Assembly: GCA_025963715.1 (NCBI GenBank)
Contig: JAOQAG010000012.1
Span: 1-64,000 of the forward strand
Direction: 5' to 3'
Origin: Bacteroidota bacterium
GTDB lineage: Bacteria; Bacteroidota; Bacteroidia; 2-12-FULL-35-15
Length of the DNA stretch: 64,000 nt
Shown: one piece after another, positions 58,112 through 64,000 of the stretch
Position numbering within the stretch: position 1 is the first letter of the stretch
Layout: each line of letters begins with the position of its first letter
The notes under the pieces: model-generated
What the model was told of the DNA's origin: nothing
Database searches by the model: none
Seen by the model: only the letters and a program-made list of their open reading frames with translations
Translations under genes and position numbers: made by a program

Positions 58112-60997
58112 ATGCCAAAAAAAGAAGATATTATTAGTGAAAGCGAATTCCTGGAAGTGATTGGAGCACGTGTACACAATTTAAAAAATATAGATGTTAC
58201 CATTCCGCGCAACCAACTGGTGGTAATTACCGGTTTGAGCGGCAGCGGAAAATCGTCACTCGCATTTGATACCATTTACGCAGAAGGCCAGCGCCGCTAC
58301 ATCGAAAGTTTTTCGGCCTATGCCCGCCAGTTCCTTGGTAACATGGAGCGTCCGGATGTAGATAAAATTACAGGACTCAGCCCCGTGATTTCCATCGAGC
58401 AAAAAACGGTCAATAAAAATCCGCGTTCCACTGTAGGAACCATCACCGAGATCTACGATTTTTTACGCTTGTTGTATGCACGCGCATCCGATGCATTCAG
58501 TTATGTGACCGGCGATAAAATGGTGCGCTATTCCGATGACCAGATCATCAACCTGATCCTCGAAAATTTTACCGGCAAAAAAGTACTCATCCTGGCGCCA
58601 ATTGTAAAAGGCCGCAAAGGACATTACCGCGAGCTGTTTGAACAGATCAAAAAATGGGGTTTTTTAAGAGCCCGCATAGATGGCGAAGTGATCGAGCTTA
58701 CCAAACGTATACAGCTTGATCGTTACAAGGTACATGACATCGAGATCGTGATCGACCGGCTGGAAGTGGATGAAGATTCGCGCCCGCGCATTTCCGAATC
58801 ATTACAGGTAGCTATGAAACAAGGTAAAGGCATCATTATGGTGCAGCCGTTTGAGAAAAAAGGACTGGATGATAAATACGGAAAAGTAAATTATTACAGC
58901 CGCCATTTGATGTGTCCCGTTTCCGGAATTTCGTACGATGAGCCGCAGCCGAATTTATTTTCCTTTAACTCGCCTTACGGTGCCTGTCCGAAATGCAACG
59001 GATTGGGCGTGATCTCCGAAGTGGATATTAACAAGATCATCCCGAATAAAAAATCCACCATCCGCAAAGGCGCCATTGCTCCCATCGGGCCGCACAAAGG
59101 CACGTGGATCTTCAAACAACTGGAAGCCATCGGTGATAAATACGGGTTTACGCTGGATACGCCGGTAGAAGATATTTCCGACGAAGCGATCAATACCATC
59201 CTGTTTGGTTCCGACGAGATCTTTAAAATAAAACAATATGCAGAAAGTTCTGCAACCAGCTATAGCGTTGCTTTTGAAGGCATCGCCAATTTTATTGTCA
59301 AGCAAAACGATGAGCAAAGCTCCCCTACCATTGAAAAATGGATCCAGGGATTTATGAATAAAGTGGAATGCCCGCTTTGCCATGGTACGCGCTTAAAGAA
59401 AGAATCGCTGCATTTTAAGATCGATGAAAAAAATATTTCCGAACTGTCCAACATGGGTATCGGCGAGCTGAAAGAATGGTTCAAAGGAATTGAAAAACGC
59501 CTCGATAACAAACAAAATGTGATCGCGAAAGAAGTATTGAAAGAGATCCGCACGCGCATTGATTTTTTACTGGATGTAGGTCTGGATTATTTAACATTAA
59601 ACCGCAGCTCGCGTACGCTTTCGGGCGGAGAAGCGCAGCGGATCAGGCTGGCAACGCAGATCGGATCACAGCTGGTGGGCGTACTTTATATTTTGGATGA
59701 GCCTAGCATCGGTTTGCATCAGCGCGATAATGTGCGGCTGATCAATGCCTTGAAAAATCTGAAAGATGTTGGAAACTCCGTATTGGTAGTGGAACACGAC
59801 AAGGAAATGATCCTTGCTGCCGATCACGTGCTGGACATTGGCCCGGGTGCAGGCGTACACGGCGGACATGTGATTGCACAGGGAACACCAAAAGAGATTT
59901 TAAAATACCACACTCTTACTTCCGATTACATCAACGGAGTAAAAGGAATTGCTATTCCGGCCCAGCGCCGCAAAGGAAGCGGGAAATCGCTGACACTAAA
60001 AGGCGTGAACGGCAACAATTTAAAAAATGTATCGGTAGAATTTCCATTGGGAAAACTGATTTGTGTAACCGGCGTTTCCGGCAGTGGAAAATCCACACTG
60101 ATCAACGAAACCCTCTACCCTATTTTAAGCAAACATTTTTACCGTTCGGAAAAAAAACCGATGCCTTACAAATCCATTTCGGGTTTGGAGCACATCGATA
60201 AAGTAATTGATATTGACCAATCACCCATCGGGCGCACACCGCGAAGCAACCCCGCCACCTATACCAACGTCTTTTCCGATATCAGGACCCTGTTTGCAGA
60301 AATTCCCGAATCGAAGATCCGTGGTTATAAAGCCGGGCGTTTTTCGTTCAACGTAAAAGGCGGCCGCTGCGAAACCTGCCAGGGTGCGGGATTAAGAACC
60401 ATCGAAATGAATTTTTTACCGGATGTATACGTCAATTGTGAAGTATGCAACGGCAAACGCTATAACAAAGAAACGCTGGAGATCCGTTACAAAGGGAAAT
60501 CCATCAGCGATGTACTGAACATGACGATCGACAATGCAGTTGAATTTTTCACAAGCATTCCGAGCATCATTCAGAAGATCAGGACCCTGCACGATGTAGG
60601 ATTGGGTTACATCACGCTGGGGCAACAAAGCACAACGCTCTCGGGCGGAGAAGCGCAGCGCGTGAAGCTGGCAACGGAATTATCGAAACGCGATACAGGC
60701 AACACATTTTATATTTTAGATGAGCCTACCACAGGTTTGCATTTTGAAGACATCCGGATTTTGCTGGAAGTGCTTGATAAACTCGTGGAAAGCGGAAATA
60801 CAGTACTGGTGATCGAACACAACATGGACATTATTAAAGTATCCGATCACATCATTGATTTAGGCCCGGAAGGCGGCAATGGCGGCGGAGAGATCCTTTG
60901 CTTCGGGACACCGGAAGAGATCATCAAAAACAAAAACAGCTTTACCGCTAAATTTTTAAAAGACGAAATGAGCACATCGCTGAGAAAAAAACAGTAG
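58112..60997 (+). CDS. uvrA: UvrABC system protein A
   Basis: 961 residues from the ATG at 58112. DNA-damage recognition ATPase of nucleotide excision repair. Two ABC modules: Walker A GLSGSGKSS at 41-49 and GVSGSGKST at 654-662; signature LSGGEAQRIRLA and LSGGEAQRVKLA; Walker B YILDEP twice. Zinc-binding cysteine pairs CPKCNGLG and CPLCHG lie in the first half, CETCQGAG and CEVCNGKRY in the second. Complete and normal in length. The stop codon TAG opens a repeat array. Confidence 0.97.
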   Translation: MPKKEDIISESEFLEVIGARVHNLKNIDVTIPRNQLVVITGLSGSGKSSLAFDTIYAEGQRRYIESFSAYARQFLGNMERPDVDKITGLSPVISIEQKTVNKNPRSTVGTITEIYDFLRLLYARASDAFSYVTGDKMVRYSDDQIINLILENFTGKKVLILAPIVKGRKGHYRELFEQIKKWGFLRARIDGEVIELTKRIQLDRYKVHDIEIVIDRLEVDEDSRPRISESLQVAMKQGKGIIMVQPFEKKGLDDKYGKVNYYSRHLMCPVSGISYDEPQPNLFSFNSPYGACPKCNGLGVISEVDINKIIPNKKSTIRKGAIAPIGPHKGTWIFKQLEAIGDKYGFTLDTPVEDISDEAINTILFGSDEIFKIKQYAESSATSYSVAFEGIANFIVKQNDEQSSPTIEKWIQGFMNKVECPLCHGTRLKKESLHFKIDEKNISELSNMGIGELKEWFKGIEKRLDNKQNVIAKEVLKEIRTRIDFLLDVGLDYLTLNRSSRTLSGGEAQRIRLATQIGSQLVGVLYILDEPSIGLHQRDNVRLINALKNLKDVGNSVLVVEHDKEMILAADHVLDIGPGAGVHGGHVIAQGTPKEILKYHTLTSDYINGVKGIAIPAQRRKGSGKSLTLKGVNGNNLKNVSVEFPLGKLICVTGVSGSGKSTLINETLYPILSKHFYRSEKKPMPYKSISGLEHIDKVIDIDQSPIGRTPRSNPATYTNVFSDIRTLFAEIPESKIRGYKAGRFSFNVKGGRCETCQGAGLRTIEMNFLPDVYVNCEVCNGKRYNKETLEIRYKGKSISDVLNMTIDNAVEFFTSIPSIIQKIRTLHDVGLGYITLGQQSTTLSGGEAQRVKLATELSKRDTGNTFYILDEPTTGLHFEDIRILLEVLDKLVESGNTVLVIEHNMDIIKVSDHIIDLGPEGGNGGGEILCFGTPEEIIKNKNSFTAKFLKDEMSTSLRKKQ

Positions 60998-61136
60998 TTA
61001 GTATCAAGTATTTAGTATCAAGTACTGTGTACGCAAAGCCTTGATACCTGATACCAACGACTTGATACTAAATCTTAACACACAGTACTTAATACCTGAT
61101 ACTAAAGACTTGAGACTAACGACTTAATACTAACCC
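60995..61136. repeat. Tandem TAGTATCAAGTA / TTGATACT repeat array
   Basis: About ten degenerate units in both orientations (TAGTATCAAGTA, CTTGATACC, CTTAATACC, CTTGAGACTAA) fill the whole gap from the uvrA stop codon to the next ATG. Confidence 0.78.
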
Positions 61137-61850
61137 ATGACAAACCAAGACGAAGACAAGATCCGGCAGGCTTTTGCAAACAAAGACTGGAACGATATAA
61201 AAGCAACCGACTCGTGGCAGATCTTTAAGATCATGAGCGAATTTGTAGAAGGATTTGAAAAAATGAGCCGCATCGGCCCTTGTGTTTCCATTTTCGGATC
61301 GGCACGCACCAAAGCCGATAACCCGTATTACAAACTTGCAGAAGAAATTGCATTCAAATTAACACGCGAAGGCTACGGCGTAATTTCCGGCGGCGGCCCC
61401 GGTATTATGGAAGCAGCCAACAAAGGCGCAAAAAGCGGTGGTGGAAAATCGGTGGGATTGAACATTGTATTGCCGTTTGAGCAATTTGCAAATCCCTATG
61501 TGGACAATGATAAGAACATCAACTTCGATTACTTTTTTGTACGCAAAACCATCTTCCTGAAATACTCGCAGGGATTTATTGCCATGCCCGGCGGCTTTGG
61601 TACCTTAGATGAAATGTTTGAAGCGATCACGCTGATCCAAACAAATAAAGTAGCACACTTCCCGATCATCATGGTAGGAAAAAAATACTGGAGCGGGTTG
61701 ATTGCCTGGGTAAAAGAAACCATGCTGTACCAGGAGCATAACATCAATGAAAAAGACCTTGACCTGTTTCACATCGTGGATGAAGCCGATGAAGCAGTTG
61801 CTATTATCACCGAATTTTATTCGAAATACCTGTTAAAACCAAATTTCTAA
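61137..61850 (+). CDS. LOG family protein (nucleotide-monophosphate phosphoribohydrolase-like)
   Basis: 237 residues, Rossmann fold. Family motifs SGGGPGIMEAANKGA at 84-98 and PGGFGTLDE at 151-159 are intact. LOG proteins release the base from cytokinin nucleotides or AMP-type nucleotides; many bacterial ones were once called lysine decarboxylases. Physiological role here is unknown. It is followed after 3 bases by a secreted protein gene. Confidence 0.94.
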   Translation: MTNQDEDKIRQAFANKDWNDIKATDSWQIFKIMSEFVEGFEKMSRIGPCVSIFGSARTKADNPYYKLAEEIAFKLTREGYGVISGGGPGIMEAANKGAKSGGGKSVGLNIVLPFEQFANPYVDNDKNINFDYFFVRKTIFLKYSQGFIAMPGGFGTLDEMFEAITLIQTNKVAHFPIIMVGKKYWSGLIAWVKETMLYQEHNINEKDLDLFHIVDEADEAVAIITEFYSKYLLKPNF

Positions 61851-61853
61851 AAA

Positions 61854-62963
61854 ATGAAAAAGATCGTCGCTGCCTTTTTTTTATTGTTCGTTTCCACTTT
61901 AGCTGTCGCGCAGGATGGCGTTGGCTATTACTACGATTACAACAATCACCTGTATGTATTCGACCATGGAAGGAACATCCAGGTGGAAAGCAACCTATGC
62001 GACAGCCTTATGGGCGGCGATGATTACATGGCGTACATTGATCAGCGCAGCGATTTACGGGTGTATTACGATGGCGATGTAAATACAATTGAAGAAGAAG
62101 TACCGACGATCATGATCGCAACAGCACATTGCCTGGTGTATAAAATGCAGAACAGGCTGATGATCGTGGAGAAAGGCGTAAAGAAAAAATTAGATAATTG
62201 GGTCGGCGATTTTTCGGCAGGCGACTCGATCGTGGTCTGGCAATCACAGCCCAGCATGGATATTATGGCATATCAGAACGGCGAGATCAAAACAGTGGAA
62301 GCAGCTGTTGGAACCAACGTGATCAACAGCCACAAAACCGGGAAAGATATTTTTGCATACAGCGATCTTAACAATGAATTTAAAATCTACGACCAGGGAA
62401 TTGTAGTCGATTCCAAATTAAATAATATCCGCAATTTTAAATGCGGCCGCGATATTGTGGCGTTTGCCGACCGTTTTAACGGTGCATTTAATGTGTACAG
62501 CAATGGCGTTGTAAACACCATCAGCACACAGATCCCTAAAAAATATTATGTGACCGATAACATGGTAAGTTATGTGGATTTTGACAGCAATTTTATGATC
62601 TATTATAACGGTGTGGCCACAAAAGTAGAATCGTTTGAACCGCAGTATTATGTGGCGAAAGACAATGTTATTTTATTTTTTTACGAACCGGAATTAAAGG
62701 TCGTTTACGGCGGTGCTATTTATACACTCGAAAAATTTTTTGACCAGCGCGATGTAACGGTGGGGATCAATTCCGCATTGTACATGGACAATAACAACCG
62801 TGCAAAATATTTTTACAAAGGAAAAACGTATGAGAATTTTCTGATCGACAAACCAAAATCCATGCAGCTGTTCCGCGATCTGCCAGCTATCCGCTATGGA
62901 AACAATACCATTGGTTTCTTTTACGGTGGCAAGATCTACGACTTCGAAACCAACCAGTACTAG
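61854..62963 (+). CDS. Secreted repetitive beta-strand protein
   Basis: 369 residues with signal peptide (MKKIVAAFFLLFVSTLAVAQ). The mature protein consists of about seven repeats of 40-45 residues, each with a strand pair such as YMAYIDQRSDLRVYYDGDV, IVAFADRFNGAFNVYSNGVV and MVSYVDFDSNFMIYYNGVAT. The pattern predicts a beta-propeller-like fold. No catalytic residues are evident. Cotranscribed with the LOG-family gene; no functional link is known. Confidence 0.8.
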   Translation: MKKIVAAFFLLFVSTLAVAQDGVGYYYDYNNHLYVFDHGRNIQVESNLCDSLMGGDDYMAYIDQRSDLRVYYDGDVNTIEEEVPTIMIATAHCLVYKMQNRLMIVEKGVKKKLDNWVGDFSAGDSIVVWQSQPSMDIMAYQNGEIKTVEAAVGTNVINSHKTGKDIFAYSDLNNEFKIYDQGIVVDSKLNNIRNFKCGRDIVAFADRFNGAFNVYSNGVVNTISTQIPKKYYVTDNMVSYVDFDSNFMIYYNGVATKVESFEPQYYVAKDNVILFFYEPELKVVYGGAIYTLEKFFDQRDVTVGINSALYMDNNNRAKYFYKGKTYENFLIDKPKSMQLFRDLPAIRYGNNTIGFFYGGKIYDFETNQY

Positions 62964-63702
62964 GTGATCGCTTGCGCGATGTTTTTTCACCACTAAGGCA
63001 CTAAGAAAAAAAGAGAAAAAAAAATTTCACCACATAAGGCACAAAAGAAAACATAAGGCAAGGTGTATACTAAGCTCGTTACACACAGTTTCTCTGCGAA
63101 AGCGAAGCCTCAAAAACACCACTAAGGCACTTAGAAAAAGAAAAAAGAAATTTTCACCACATAAGACACAAAGAAAACATAAGGCAGGATGTGTTATACA
63201 AAACCCGTCACACATAGCTTCTCTGCGAAAGCGCAGCCTCAAAAACACACAGAATAAACACAGTAACATTTTAGCCTCCGCGAACTTTGCGCCTTCTTTG
63301 CGCACTCTGCGGTTAATATACACAGCAATACCCAGTCTCTGCGAACTCCGCGTCTCTGCGAGAAAAAACACACAGCCCTTAGTGCCTTAGTGGTAAGATC
63401 ATCGTTTTACTAAAACAACAATGTTAATAACCATAAAATTAACATTCATCCCCGCCATTCACGCTTACACCGAAAACCCTTTATTCAAGCCAATTACAGC
63501 GCTCTGCTAATTTCATTGAGTTTCCCGTCCAGCCATTATTAATTTTACGGTTATTAACAAATCACTGTTTGTAATTACGAAACAGCCCCCTCCCAATCCC
63601 TATACAAATTAGAATAGTTTTGTTCAACATAGCTTTATGGCATGTTATAGATTTTGCTGTGATCACCAATTAAAATGCTGCATGTACAAAAATCAACATA
63701 AT
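62964..63702. repeat. Longest intergenic region (739 bases), repeat mosaic
   Basis: 62990-63400 is made of phrase repeats: CACTAAGGCACTAAG, family C arms at 63028-63060 and 63156-63186, CTCTGCGAAAGCG-AGCCTCAAAAACAC twice (about 63090-63118 and 63222-63246), so that roughly 120 bases are duplicated in direct orientation, and GCGAACTTTGCGCC/CTCTGCGAACTCCGCGTCT arrays (63275-63362). From 63400 on no repeat is seen; TAGTTTTG at 63615-63622 is a possible -7 box for the next gene. Frames in the first part are artefacts. Confidence 0.65.
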
Positions 63703-64000
63703 ATGATAAAGAAAATTATACTCTCTTTCCTTTTATTGTTTGCGGTTGCAGAAGCGGTCAACGCTCAGAAAACACCCAAACAATTGCCTTCTGTTGCAGT
63801 AGGTGTAGGCATCCTGTCGTTTAACGGAGATGTTGGAAATGGCGTTGATCTGAGTTCTTTCAGCCGTATCCGCGGAGGATACAACCTGGTGGTGGAAGAG
63901 CGCATCGGAAAATTCCTGGGCGTATCATTAAGCGGTTTGTACGGTAAATTATCCGACAGCGATAACCGCCTTGGTCACAATCTGAATTTCGAATCCAAGA
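63703..64000 (+). CDS. Outer-membrane or exported protein, N-terminal part only
   Basis: Open from ATG 63703 to the window end (99 codons, no stop). Signal peptide MIKKIILSFLLLFAVAEAVN-A with cleavage before QKTPK. The visible mature part (SVAVGVGILSFNGDVGNG, GGYNLVVEERIGKFLGVSLS, LYGKLSDSDNRLGHNLNFES) has the alternating pattern of an outer-membrane beta-barrel, as in the barrel part of Bacteroidota OmpA-like or PorT-like proteins. What follows is outside the window, so the family stays open. Confidence 0.7.
   Translation, partial: MIKKIILSFLLLFAVAEAVNAQKTPKQLPSVAVGVGILSFNGDVGNGVDLSSFSRIRGGYNLVVEERIGKFLGVSLSGLYGKLSDSDNRLGHNLNFESK

Noticed and set aside
63027-63371. Minus-strand frame of 114 codons rich in Leu, Phe and Cys
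   Set aside because: It is a translation of the tandem CTCTGCG/AAGGCAC phrases; the duplicated peptide pattern mirrors the DNA repeat.
1-64000. tRNA or rRNA genes
   Set aside because: No cloverleaf-like segment with the conserved GGTTCRA loop or rRNA block was found in the gaps on reading both strands; a tRNAscan/Infernal run would be decisive.

Overview
The window is chromosomal DNA from a member of the Bacteroidota, probably a free-living or environmental lineage. The evidence is a TonB-dependent receptor next to a GLPGLI-family protein, BshA (bacillithiol synthesis), a SUI1-type factor, a fused 2-oxoacid dehydrogenase E1, several lipoproteins, almost no Shine-Dalgarno sequences, and promoters of the Bacteroidota type (TTTG, about 20 bases, TAnnTTTG). 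No rRNA, tRNA, phage, intact insertion sequence or CRISPR array was seen.

Layout. 0-6.5 kb: nth (endonuclease III) with a TPR/PP2C phosphatase, fused dehydrogenase E1, a tiny cysteine-bearing membrane peptide and a secreted protein. 6.5-11.8 kb: GLPGLI protein and TonB-type barrel, two paralogous Ala-rich mini-lipoproteins and an Ig-like lipoprotein. 11.9-15.1 kb: LtaS/MdoB-like membrane sulfatase-fold enzyme, lipid kinase and SUI1 factor. 15.4-24.7 kb: bshA, a GH3/beta-lactamase fusion, a TPR protein and mutL. 24.9-28.0 kb: two rhomboid proteases and an EEP-family enzyme. 28.3-32.3 kb: oligopeptide-type binding lipoprotein, mtaB and a small STAS-like protein. 32.6-37.1 kb: a three-gene SMC-like module (ATPase, kleisin-like, KITE-like), best read as MksB-MksF-MksE without the JetD/MksG nuclease. 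37.4-43.4 kb: membrane protein, YdeI/OmdA-type protein, lgt, two hypotheticals, inositol monophosphatase and a 37-residue membrane peptide. 44-46.6 kb: patatin and sodium/solute symporter. 46.9-57.6 kb: a surface-polysaccharide region (glycosidase-like protein, asparagine synthase, GT4 glycosyltransferase, Wza-like exporter, Wzc-like tyrosine kinase, RmlC, WecA/MraY-family transferase, lytic transglycosylase). 58-64 kb: uvrA, a LOG-family protein, a secreted hypothetical protein and the start of an outer-membrane protein that runs off the end.

The genes are mostly housekeeping or envelope genes; the unusual content lies between them. Nearly every intergenic gap is built from a limited vocabulary of dispersed repeats. 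They include a 192-bp MITE-like element with 10-bp terminal inverted repeats and palindromic cores whose sequence changes from copy to copy; three further families made of two inverted 31-36-bp arms around a spacer; a repeat of about 230 bp present twice in opposite orientation; and short 7-8-bp tandem arrays. Many repeats sit directly at gene 3' ends and supply the stop codon itself (TAG for four genes, TAA for the asparagine synthase). These repeats and the solo MksBFE-like operon are the parts most worth a second look.
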